Assembly (NCBI GenBank): GCA_036501825.1 | Contig: DASXZP010000026.1 | Coordinates: forward strand, 124,001-188,000 | Source: JAFECT01 sp036501825 | GTDB lineage: Bacteria > Pseudomonadota > Alphaproteobacteria > Caulobacterales > Caulobacteraceae | Reading direction: 5' to 3' | Length of the DNA stretch: 64,000 bases | In this document: positions 55,315-63,718 of the stretch, piece after piece | How the letters are laid out: each line of letters begins with the position of its first letter | How positions within the stretch are numbered: the first letter of the stretch is position 1 | Notes under the pieces: model-generated | What the model was told of the DNA's origin: nothing | Databases searched by the model: none | Seen by the model: only the letters and a program-made list of their open reading frames with translations | Translations under genes and position numbers: made by a program

Positions 55315-57285
55315 ATGAGAGTACTGACCATCGCGGCCGTTGCGGCGCTGGCCCTGATCGGCGCGCCGGCATTCACCGCCCCAGCCCCAGCCCTAGTCGC
55401 GGCGCCTGCCAAAGCGTCCCCCGCAACGCCTGCGGCGGCGCCCGCGGCGCATACGATCACCAAGGCCGACGTCGATGTCTGGCTCGACGGCCTCATTCCC
55501 TACGCCCTGAAGGCCACGGATATCCCCGGCGCCATCGTGGTGGTGGTGAAGGACGGCCAGGTCGTGACCGAGCGCGGCTTCGGCTATTCGGACGTGGCGG
55601 CGAAGAAGCCGGTGGATCCGGTGACGACCCTGTTCCGCCCCGGCTCGATCACCAAGACCTTCACCTGGACCGCGGTCATGCAGCTGGTCGAGGCGGGTAA
55701 GCTCGATCTCGACGCCGACGTGAACAAATACCTCGACTTCAAGATCCCGCCGCGCGACGGCCAGCCGATCACGCTGCGCAACATCATGACCCACACCCCG
55801 GGGTTCGAGGAAAAATACAAATACCTGATGTCGAACAAGCCGGACACGACGCTCGAGCAGTACATCAAGGGATGGACGCCCAAGCGCGTGTTCGCACCGG
55901 GCAAGGTCCCCGCCTATTCGAACTATGGCGCGGCGCTCGCGGGCTACATCGTGCAGCGCGTGTCGGGCCAGCCCTGGGCCGACTATGTGCAGACGCACAT
56001 CCTGACGCCCCTCGACATGAGCCATTCGTCGGTCGCCATGCCGTTCCCCGCGAGTGTGCTGCCGAACCTCGCCAAAGGCTACCACGCGGGCGCCGACGGA
56101 CCTGAGTTCTACACCGAATATGTCCCCCCGGCGCCGGCAGGCAACCTGGCCGCCTCGGGCGACGACATGGCGCACTTCATGATCGCGCACCTGCAGAACG
56201 GCAGGTACGGCTCAGTCCAGATCCTGAAGCCGGAAACCGCCATCGCCATGCACGCGACGCAGCCCAAGGTCTATCCCGCGCTGAACGGCATGGCGCTGGG
56301 CTTCGTCGAAGACCACCGCAACGGCCACCGCGTCATCTGGCACAACGGCGGCACGCAGGTGTTCCTGAGCGACATGAAGTTGTTCATCGACGACAATGTC
56401 GGCATCTTCATTTCGCTGAACAGCCCGGGAAAGGGCGGCGGCGCGGACTCGATTCACGCGGCGCTCTACCACGGCTTCGCCGACCGCTATTTCCCCGGCA
56501 AGCCGCCGCTGCCGCCGATGATCGACAAGGCGACGGCAATGGCGCACGCAAAGCTGATGGCCGGGCAGTGGGAAAATTCACGCCGGGATTACTCCAGCTT
56601 CCCCAGCCTTTCGGCCCTGCTTTCGCCGACGGTCGTCGTGGCCAATTCCGACGGCACCGTCTCGCTCGGGCGCCCCGGAGCCGGCCCCAAATGGCGCGAG
56701 GTGCAGCCCTTTGTGTGGGTCAACACCGAGGACACCAACGACATGATGCAAGCGGTGCTGACCAACGGCCGTCCGACGATGTTCGGGTTCAGCATGGCGC
56801 CCCCGGCGGCGTTCCTGCGCATTCCGGCCTGGCGCGCGCCGGGGTGGATGGCGCCGACCTTGTACGTCTCACTCGCGATCCTGCTTCTGACGGCCCTGTT
56901 GTGGCCGGTGCGCGCGCTGGCGCGGCGTCACTACGGCTCGGCCTTTGCGCTGCAAGGCCGTGACGTGATGGTCTATCGCGCGACGCGGGCCTTTGCGCTT
57001 GCGGCGGTGGTGGCCTTCGCGGCCTATCCTGTGTTCCTGAGCTGGGTGCTCGGCGACATCTCGCACGCGTCCGATGCGTCCAATGTCACCGTCATAACCC
57101 TGGGTCTCGTCGCCCTGGTCGCCTTCGTGGGCGTCGCGGTCTTTGCGGTGTGGAACGCGGCGCGGGTATGGAGAAGCGGCGGCTGGTTCGGCAAACTCTG
57201 CTCGGTCCTCGTCGCCGCCTCGGCCTTGTTCGTGCTCTGGATCGGCTTCCTGTTCCACCTGGTGGGCGTCAACACCCAGTACTGA
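55315..57285 (+). CDS. Membrane-anchored serine hydrolase (beta-lactamase/DD-peptidase family), paralogue 1
   Basis: This 656-residue protein has a signal peptide, an Ala/Pro-rich linker, and a serine beta-lactamase-like domain (about 50-400) with SxxK Ser111-Ile-Thr-Lys114 and YxN Tyr201-Ser-Asn203 (AYSNYGAALAGY). The third motif is probably in VIWHNGGTQVF. A C-terminal part (about 515-650) holds four hydrophobic helices, anchoring it in the inner membrane with the active domain outside. Relatives include class C beta-lactamases, D-aminopeptidases and alkaline D-peptidases. The ATG at 55315 has AAGGGGGG upstream. It starts the five-gene operon. Confidence 0.88.
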   Translation: MRVLTIAAVAALALIGAPAFTAPAPALVAAPAKASPATPAAAPAAHTITKADVDVWLDGLIPYALKATDIPGAIVVVVKDGQVVTERGFGYSDVAAKKPVDPVTTLFRPGSITKTFTWTAVMQLVEAGKLDLDADVNKYLDFKIPPRDGQPITLRNIMTHTPGFEEKYKYLMSNKPDTTLEQYIKGWTPKRVFAPGKVPAYSNYGAALAGYIVQRVSGQPWADYVQTHILTPLDMSHSSVAMPFPASVLPNLAKGYHAGADGPEFYTEYVPPAPAGNLAASGDDMAHFMIAHLQNGRYGSVQILKPETAIAMHATQPKVYPALNGMALGFVEDHRNGHRVIWHNGGTQVFLSDMKLFIDDNVGIFISLNSPGKGGGADSIHAALYHGFADRYFPGKPPLPPMIDKATAMAHAKLMAGQWENSRRDYSSFPSLSALLSPTVVVANSDGTVSLGRPGAGPKWREVQPFVWVNTEDTNDMMQAVLTNGRPTMFGFSMAPPAAFLRIPAWRAPGWMAPTLYVSLAILLLTALLWPVRALARRHYGSAFALQGRDVMVYRATRAFALAAVVAFAAYPVFLSWVLGDISHASDASNVTVITLGLVALVAFVGVAVFAVWNAARVWRSGGWFGKLCSVLVAASALFVLWIGFLFHLVGVNTQY

Positions 57286-57293
57286 GGCGAAAG

Positions 57294-58952
57294 ATGCGAT
57301 CGTTTAGAACCCTAGGTCTTCTCGCCAGCGCCGTACTGGTCATGGGCGCCGCGCCCGCGCCCAAGGCTGCGCCGAAGCACGCGCCGGGCGCCGAGTACGA
57401 CCTCGTCATCCGCAACGGACGGGTCATCGACGGCACCGGCAGTCCGTGGGTGGTCGCCGACGTGGCGATCAAGAACGGGCGCTTCGTGAAGATCGGCAAG
57501 GTCGATGGTCATGGCGCGCGCGAGATCGACGCCAAGGGCGACTACGTCACGCCCGGCTGGATCGACTCCATGGACCAGTCCGGCGAGGTGCTGCCGATCA
57601 ACGGCAAGGCCGAGAACAAGGTGTTCGAAGGCGTCACCACCGTGATCGCGGGCGAGGGCGGAAGCCCCGTGGACGCCGCCAAGCTCGACAAGTGGTTCAC
57701 CGACCTGCAGAAGAAGGGCATCTCGGTCAACTTCGGCACCTACTACGGCGCCTGTCAGGCGCGCGTTGAGGTGATGGGCGACAAGGACGGCCGTCCCACC
57801 CCGGCGCAGGAAGAGGCGCAGCGCGAACGGGTCGCAACGGCGATGAAGGCCGGCGCCCAGGGCATCGCCACCGCGCTGATCTATCCGCCCTGCAGTTTCC
57901 AGAACACCGATGAACTGGTCGATCTGGCCAAGGTCGCCAAGTCCTACGGCGGCATCTACGCCAGCCACATGCGCGACGAGAGCGGCGACCTGCTGAAGGC
58001 GATCGACGAGTCGATCGAGATCGGTGAAAAGTCCGGCATCGAGGTCGAGATCTTCCACTTCAAGGCCGCCTTCGCGCCCAAGTGGGGCGAGCTGATGCCC
58101 GAAGCGGTGGCCAAGGTGGAAGCGGCGCGCGAGCGCGGCGTGAACATCGCCGCCGACATGTACGTCTACACCGCCGGCGGGACGGGGCTTTCCATCACCG
58201 TGCCCAACTGGGTGTTCGCCGACGGCGAGAAGAAGGCGCTCGAGCGGCTGCGCGATCCCGCCGTGCGCGCCAAGCTGAAGCAAGAGGTCGCCGCGGGCTC
58301 CGAACCGGGCTGGTCGAACCTGGTGCAGGCCTCGGGCGGCTGGGACCACATCGTGCTCGCCAACGCCTACAATGCGAAGTGGGACAAGTACCGCTTCAAG
58401 TCGATGGCCTATATCGCAGAGCAGGAGCACATGGACCCCGCGGACGTGTGCTGGGACATTGTGCTCGACGCCCTGCCACACCGCGCCATGGGCCTCTTCT
58501 TCATGATCGACGAGCGGGATATTGCGACGGCGCTGAAGCAGCCGTGGGTCTCGATCGGGTCTGACGCGGGCGCCAGCGTGCACTTCGGCGAGATCGACGC
58601 CACCGGCCTGCCGCATCCGCGCGCCTACGGCAACTTCCCGCGTGTGATCGCGGAATATGTGAAGCGCCGCCAGGTGATCACCCTGCCGGACGCGATCCGC
58701 AAGATGACCGGCTGGCCCGCCGCGCGCATGAAGCTTTGGGACCGCGGCGTTATCCGCGAAGGTCTGCGCGCCGACGTCACCATCTTCAACTACGACCGGA
58801 TCGACGACACGCCGAATTACGAGCATCCGCTGGCTATGCCGGCGGGCATCGATTGGGTGATCGTGAACGGAACTTTGGTTGCCGACCACGGCAAGCATAC
58901 CGGCGCCTTGCCGGGTACGGTGCTGCGTGGTCCTGGCTATAAGCCGCACTGA
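57294..58952 (+). CDS. N-acyl-D-amino-acid deacylase-like exported amidohydrolase
   Basis: The 552-residue protein has a signal peptide (about 1-21) and a D-aminoacylase-type barrel: DLVIRNGRVIDGTG, ASHMRDES and IEIFHFKAA (metal His residues of the beta site) and IGSDAG (catalytic Asp). The usual HxH is replaced (PGWIDSMDQSGE) and the zinc Cys (GNCG) reads GEGG. This belongs to a recognisable D-aminoacylase subfamily with a different metal site. It would act on N-acyl-D-amino acids or similar amides outside the cytoplasm. Eight bases separate it from the serine hydrolase gene before it. Confidence 0.82.
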   Translation: MRSFRTLGLLASAVLVMGAAPAPKAAPKHAPGAEYDLVIRNGRVIDGTGSPWVVADVAIKNGRFVKIGKVDGHGAREIDAKGDYVTPGWIDSMDQSGEVLPINGKAENKVFEGVTTVIAGEGGSPVDAAKLDKWFTDLQKKGISVNFGTYYGACQARVEVMGDKDGRPTPAQEEAQRERVATAMKAGAQGIATALIYPPCSFQNTDELVDLAKVAKSYGGIYASHMRDESGDLLKAIDESIEIGEKSGIEVEIFHFKAAFAPKWGELMPEAVAKVEAARERGVNIAADMYVYTAGGTGLSITVPNWVFADGEKKALERLRDPAVRAKLKQEVAAGSEPGWSNLVQASGGWDHIVLANAYNAKWDKYRFKSMAYIAEQEHMDPADVCWDIVLDALPHRAMGLFFMIDERDIATALKQPWVSIGSDAGASVHFGEIDATGLPHPRAYGNFPRVIAEYVKRRQVITLPDAIRKMTGWPAARMKLWDRGVIREGLRADVTIFNYDRIDDTPNYEHPLAMPAGIDWVIVNGTLVADHGKHTGALPGTVLRGPGYKPH

Positions 58953-58971
58953 GCGCGGCAAGGGGAATGAG

Positions 58972-60942
58972 ATGCGTCTGAACCGGATCCTGACCGCGGC
59001 CTTCGGCGCCGCACTTTTGCTGGGCGTTGGCGGCGCCAGTGCGCTGAAAGTTCCGCCGCCCGCGGCTCCCGCCCCGCAGGCGGGCGCGGTGCAGGCGCCC
59101 GCGCTGACCGCGGACGACGTGAACACCTTCCTCGACGGTTATATCCCGTACGCGTTGAAGGAGGGCGATATCGCCAGCGCCGTGGTGGTGGTGGTCAAGG
59201 ACGGTCAGGTGCTGACCGAGCGCGGCTACGGCTATGCCGACGTCGCCAAACAGACCCCGGTCGATCCGAAAACGACCCTGTTCCGGCCGGGCTCGATCTC
59301 CAAGCTGTTCATGTGGACCGCGGTCATGCAGCTGCAGGAGCAGGGCAAGATCGACCTCGACGCCGACATCAACCGCTACCTCGATTTCAAGGTCCCGCTG
59401 AAGGACGGCAAGCCCGTCACCATGCGCAACCTGATGACCCACACGCCGGGCTTCGAAGAGTGGGGCAAGCGTCTGTTCGTCGCCAACGCCGGGCGCATGG
59501 GCACGCTGCACGACTATGTCGTTCACGTCCCGGGCAGCATCTATAAGCCGGGCACGACCATCGCCTATTCCAACTATGGCGCTGCGCTCGCCGGTTACAT
59601 CGTCCAGCGCGTCTCGGGTGAAGAGTTCACCCAGTACATTCAGAACCACATCCTCGCGCCGCTCAACATGCAGCACTCGACCTTTGTGCAGCCGTTGCCG
59701 GCCAACCTCGCCCCCGACATGGCCAAGGGCTATACGGTCGCGTCCGCGCCGCCCAAGCCCTTCGAGTTCGTGAACGGCGCGCCGGCCGGCGCTCTGTCGG
59801 CGACCGGCGATGACATGTCGCACTTCATGATCGCGCACCTGCAGAACGGCCAGTACAACGGCGTTCAGATCCTGAAGCCCGAAACCGCCAAATATATGCA
59901 CCAGACCGCCTATACGCCGGTCCCGCCGCTGAACGGCATCGCGCTCGGCTTCTATCGCGAGGATCGCAACGGTCATGCGGTGATCGCCCACGCCGGCGAC
60001 ACGCGCCTGTTTCACAGCGAACTGCATCTGCTCATTGACGACAACGTCGGGCTCTTCATCTCGATCAGCGGCGGCAAGGCGCCGGCGGCCGAATTGGGCA
60101 ACGGCATGCGCCCGGTGCTCTACCGCGCGTTCATGGATCGCTATTTCCCGGCGCCGCCGGCCCCGGCCTTGCCGACCGCGTCAACCGCCAAACACGATGC
60201 CGCCCTGATCGCCGGCCGCTATGTTTCGAGCGGCCGCGCGGCCACCGACTTCCTGTCGATCGGGTCCCTGCTCGGTCAGACGACCGTGAAGGCGCTGCCC
60301 GACGGGACGATCCAGGTTTCCAGCTACAAGGATCCCGCGGGCGCGGTGAAGACGTGGCGCGAAGTTGGCCCAATGCTCTGGCAGCACGTCAACGGGACCG
60401 ACCGTATGGCTGCTACGGTCGCCAATGGCCGCGTCACCAGCCTGCGCCAGGAGGACGACCCGACGGTCGAGATGCTGATTCCAGTCCCGGCGTCGATTGA
60501 CGGCCGCTGGATGATGCCGTGGGCGCAGTTTGCCCTCACGATCCTGATCCTCTGCGTCGCCCTGTGGCCGATCTCTGCGATCGCGCGCTGGCGTTACGGT
60601 CACCGCTTCGAGCTCACCGGCCGCGCCGCCATGCTCTACCGTTTGGTTAGGGTCGTCGCGATCGTTGACCTGCTGTTCGTTGCGGGCTGGATGGCGGTGC
60701 TGGGGCACGACTTCGGCAGTTTCGACACGCCGTTGGATCCGTGGCTGCGCGCCATGCAGGCGTTCGGCGTGCTGGTCATCCTCGCTTCGCTGGTCGGGCT
60801 GTGGAATCTCGCCACGGTCTGGCGCGACGGGGCGCGGAGCTGGTGGGCCAAGGTCTCGTCGCTGCTGATCGCCGCGGCGTGCCTGACGCCGGTCTGGTTC
60901 ATCTTTGCCCTGCATCTGATCACCGCGTCGCTCGATTACTGA
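58972..60942 (+). CDS. Membrane-anchored serine hydrolase (beta-lactamase/DD-peptidase family), paralogue 2
   Basis: It has exactly the same length (656 residues) and layout as paralogue 1: signal peptide, beta-lactamase-like domain with Ser108-x-x-Lys111 (GSISKLF) and Tyr199-Ser-Asn201, and four C-terminal membrane helices. The ATG at 58972 follows AAGGGGAATGAG. The two paralogues share long identical stretches around both motifs (for example DMSHFMIAHLQNG vs DMAHFMIAHLQNG) but differ in the substrate-facing loops. It is third in the operon. Confidence 0.88.
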   Translation: MRLNRILTAAFGAALLLGVGGASALKVPPPAAPAPQAGAVQAPALTADDVNTFLDGYIPYALKEGDIASAVVVVVKDGQVLTERGYGYADVAKQTPVDPKTTLFRPGSISKLFMWTAVMQLQEQGKIDLDADINRYLDFKVPLKDGKPVTMRNLMTHTPGFEEWGKRLFVANAGRMGTLHDYVVHVPGSIYKPGTTIAYSNYGAALAGYIVQRVSGEEFTQYIQNHILAPLNMQHSTFVQPLPANLAPDMAKGYTVASAPPKPFEFVNGAPAGALSATGDDMSHFMIAHLQNGQYNGVQILKPETAKYMHQTAYTPVPPLNGIALGFYREDRNGHAVIAHAGDTRLFHSELHLLIDDNVGLFISISGGKAPAAELGNGMRPVLYRAFMDRYFPAPPAPALPTASTAKHDAALIAGRYVSSGRAATDFLSIGSLLGQTTVKALPDGTIQVSSYKDPAGAVKTWREVGPMLWQHVNGTDRMAATVANGRVTSLRQEDDPTVEMLIPVPASIDGRWMMPWAQFALTILILCVALWPISAIARWRYGHRFELTGRAAMLYRLVRVVAIVDLLFVAGWMAVLGHDFGSFDTPLDPWLRAMQAFGVLVILASLVGLWNLATVWRDGARSWWAKVSSLLIAAACLTPVWFIFALHLITASLDY

Positions 60943-60963
60943 GCGGCGCTTCGGGGGAGACCG

Positions 60964-62088
60964 ATGAAGACGATTACGGGACGGCGGACCCTGCTCAAGG
61001 GCGCTGCGGCGGTTATGGCTGCGCCGATGCTGAACCTGGGCGCACACCAGGTGTTTGCCGACGACAACAAGACCTGGTCGACCCACGTCATCGATCTGGT
61101 GCAGAAGACCCTGGTTATCGACATGCTGGCGCCGCTGACCCTGGTGTTCACGCCGGATCAGTACGCCAAGACACTCTCGCCCGCCGAAGTCGAGATGTTC
61201 AAAAGCTCCGGCGTCAATGTTTTCCACCACTCGGTGGGCGTGGGCGGCTACGACGACGTCATGGCGTTCACCGCCGGCTGGCAGGGCTTCCTCGCGCGCA
61301 ACAGCGGTGTCTTCCTGCAGGTCAATTCGGCCGCCGACATGGCGCACGCCAAGGCCGAGGGCAAGATCGCGGTGATCATGGGCCAGCAGGACGCCGATCA
61401 CTTCCGCACCGCCGACGACGTGAAGATGTTCTACCAGATCGGCCAGCGCGTTTCGCAGCTGACCTACAACGAGCAGAACCGTCTGGGCTCAGGCTCGACC
61501 GAGCGTGAGGACGGCGGCGTTTCCGACTATGGCGTCGAGATCATCAAGGCGATGAACGCCTGCGGCATGCTGGTCGACGTCTCGCACTCGGGCGATCGCA
61601 CCACGCTGGATGCGGTGGAACTGTCACCGGTTCCTATCGCCTTCACCCACGCCAATTGCCGTGCGCTCAACAACCATCCGCGCTGCAAGACCGACGAGGC
61701 GATCAAGGCGTTGGCCGCCAAAGGCGGGGTGATGGGCATCTCGGGCGTGAGAATGTTTATCAAGTCCGGCGATCCAACGACCGTGGAGGATATGGTCGAT
61801 CACATCGATCACGTCGCCAAGCTGGTGGGCGTCGAGCACGTCGGGATCGGGTCGGATTCGGATCTGCTGGGCTACGACAAGATGCCGCCCGCGATGAACA
61901 AAGCGCTTCGCGACAGCTATAAATCCAGCTACGCTTTCCGCGACAAGATCGATATCGACGGCTACGACACGCCCAAGCGTGTCTTCAATCTGACCGAGGT
62001 GCTGGTGAAGCGGGGCTACAGCGACCACGACATCGGCCTCATCCTCGGCGGCAACTTCCAGCGTCTGCTGACCCAGACGTGGAAGTGA
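60964..62088 (+). CDS. M19 (renal dipeptidase-like) protein with Tat signal
   Basis: This 374-residue exported protein has a twin-arginine signal (GRRTLLKGAAAVMAAP). It is an M19 membrane-dipeptidase relative: LVDVSHSGDRTTLDAV, FTHANCRALNNHPR and IGSDSDLLG keep the metal His, His and Asp of one site. The N-terminal HxD of active dipeptidases (DGHND) reads DMLAP, and the bridging Glu segment reads IMGQQDADHF. The family cleaves dipeptides with a D-residue at the C-terminus and some beta-lactams; this branch may differ. Fourth in the operon. Confidence 0.82.
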   Translation: MKTITGRRTLLKGAAAVMAAPMLNLGAHQVFADDNKTWSTHVIDLVQKTLVIDMLAPLTLVFTPDQYAKTLSPAEVEMFKSSGVNVFHHSVGVGGYDDVMAFTAGWQGFLARNSGVFLQVNSAADMAHAKAEGKIAVIMGQQDADHFRTADDVKMFYQIGQRVSQLTYNEQNRLGSGSTEREDGGVSDYGVEIIKAMNACGMLVDVSHSGDRTTLDAVELSPVPIAFTHANCRALNNHPRCKTDEAIKALAAKGGVMGISGVRMFIKSGDPTTVEDMVDHIDHVAKLVGVEHVGIGSDSDLLGYDKMPPAMNKALRDSYKSSYAFRDKIDIDGYDTPKRVFNLTEVLVKRGYSDHDIGLILGGNFQRLLTQTWK

Positions 62089-62111
62089 CCTGACCCCTTA
62101 GGAGTCTTCGC

Positions 62112-63593
62112 ATGAGCCTTTTCCGCCGCATGCCGATCCAGGTGTTGCTCGACCGCGCGGGCGGGGAGGAGCTGCACCGGCACATGGGTCTGTTCGCCCT
62201 GGTGCTGCTGGGTGTCGGGGGGACGATCGGCTCGGGCATCTTCGTGCTGACCGGCACGGCGGCGGCGCAGTATGCGGGACCGGCCATCGCGCTGTCGTTC
62301 GTCATCGCCGGCGTCGCCTGCCTGTTCGCGGGTCTCTGTTACGCCGAGCTGGCGTCGATGATCCCGGTGGCGGGAAGCGCCTATACCTACGCCTTTGCGG
62401 CCATGGGCGAATTCGTCGCCTGGATCATCGGCTGGAGCCTGGTGCTCGAATATCTGTTCGCCACCTCGACGGTCGCCGTCGGCTGGTCAGGCTATTTTGC
62501 GCAGTTTCTGACCTACCTCAGCCAGAACTACGCCATCCACATCGCCTTGCCGCACGCCTTGACCTCGCCGCCGATCGTGTCGACCGGCAACGGTCAGTTC
62601 GCCTTGGGGGGCGGGATCATCAACCTGCCGGCCGCGCTGGCGATCCTGGCGATCGCGGCGATCCTGACGCTTGGCGTCAAGCGCTCGACCTTGTTCAACG
62701 TGCTGGTGGTGCTGTTGAAGGTGGGCGTTATCCTGGCGGTGATCGGCGTCGGATTCTTCCACGTGAATCCGGCCAACTGGCATCCGTTCATCCCGCCGAA
62801 CAACGGCACCGTCGGCGATTTCGGCTGGTCGGGCGTAATCCGCGGCGCCGGCGTCGTGTTCTTCGCCTATATCGGCTTCGACATGGTCTCCTCCAGCGCG
62901 CAGGAGGTGAAGAACCCCGCGCGCAACGTGCCGTTGGGCCTCATGCTGACGCTCGCGGTCGTGTCGGTGCTCTATGTCGCCATGGCGTTGGTTCAGACCG
63001 GCCTGGCGCACTACACCGAACTGAACGTCGCCTTCCCGGTGCTCGTCGCGGTGCAGCACGGCGGCGCCTTCATGAGCCAGTGGCTGCAGCTTCCGGTGCT
63101 GCTCGGCGTGGTCATCGGCCTGTTCGCCGCCATGTTCATCGGCGTCTACGGCCAGAGCCGCATCTTCTACGCCATGGGCAAAGATGGCCTGTTGCCGCCC
63201 GCGTTCTCACGCCTGAACAAGGTGAAGGTCCCGGCCTTCTCCATCTGGCTGACCGCCTTCTTCGCGGCCCTGGTCGCCGCCGTCGTTCCGGTCCAGCTGT
63301 TGGGCGAGTTGTCGTCCATCGGCACGCTGCTGGCTTTCGCCATCGTCTGCATCGGCGTCCTCGTGCTGCGAATCACCCATCCGGACACGCCGCGGGGCTT
63401 TCGCATGCCGTTCTGGTTCCTGCTCGTCAGCGTCGTCCTGGGCGTGGCGTCCTGCGTCGGGATGATGGCGCTCTTGCCGCCTGCGACCTGGATCCGGCTC
63501 GCGGTCTGGCTGGCGCTCGGCTTTGTGGTCTATTTCGCCTACAGCGTCCGCAAGTCGGTCCTGGCCCCGAAAACCGTTGCCGAACAAGGCTGA
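62112..63593 (+). CDS. APC-superfamily amino acid permease
   Basis: This 493-residue inner-membrane transporter has 12 predicted helices, the APC TM1 signature GVGGTIGSGIFVLTG and AYTYAFAAMGEFVAWIIGWSL of the cationic/neutral amino acid (CAT/YfnA) group. It is the last gene of the operon, 23 bases after the M19 gene, and would bring the released amino acids into the cytoplasm for the DauA-like dehydrogenase and aminotransferase. Substrate is unassigned. Confidence 0.9.
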   Translation: MSLFRRMPIQVLLDRAGGEELHRHMGLFALVLLGVGGTIGSGIFVLTGTAAAQYAGPAIALSFVIAGVACLFAGLCYAELASMIPVAGSAYTYAFAAMGEFVAWIIGWSLVLEYLFATSTVAVGWSGYFAQFLTYLSQNYAIHIALPHALTSPPIVSTGNGQFALGGGIINLPAALAILAIAAILTLGVKRSTLFNVLVVLLKVGVILAVIGVGFFHVNPANWHPFIPPNNGTVGDFGWSGVIRGAGVVFFAYIGFDMVSSSAQEVKNPARNVPLGLMLTLAVVSVLYVAMALVQTGLAHYTELNVAFPVLVAVQHGGAFMSQWLQLPVLLGVVIGLFAAMFIGVYGQSRIFYAMGKDGLLPPAFSRLNKVKVPAFSIWLTAFFAALVAAVVPVQLLGELSSIGTLLAFAIVCIGVLVLRITHPDTPRGFRMPFWFLLVSVVLGVASCVGMMALLPPATWIRLAVWLALGFVVYFAYSVRKSVLAPKTVAEQG

Positions 63594-63627
63594 GCGCTCA
63601 CTTACCAATCCGTAATGTTAGGGTTGG

Positions 63628-63653
63628 TGAAAATCGGTTGCCGATTCTGAAAA
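63628..63653. promoter_or_regulatory. Shared regulon motif, site E
   Basis: TGAAAATCGGTTG (63628-63640) is followed exactly 20 bp later by TGAAAA (63648-63653). It lies 65 bases before the third serine hydrolase gene, showing that this gene has its own copy of the control element instead of belonging to the operon before it. Confidence 0.65.
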
Positions 63654-63718
63654 TTTAGCGGAATTTCTCTGATCCGAAGGGCGCCCGAGATGCGCCCCGT
63701 TCTGGGTTGGGGGTTTCC

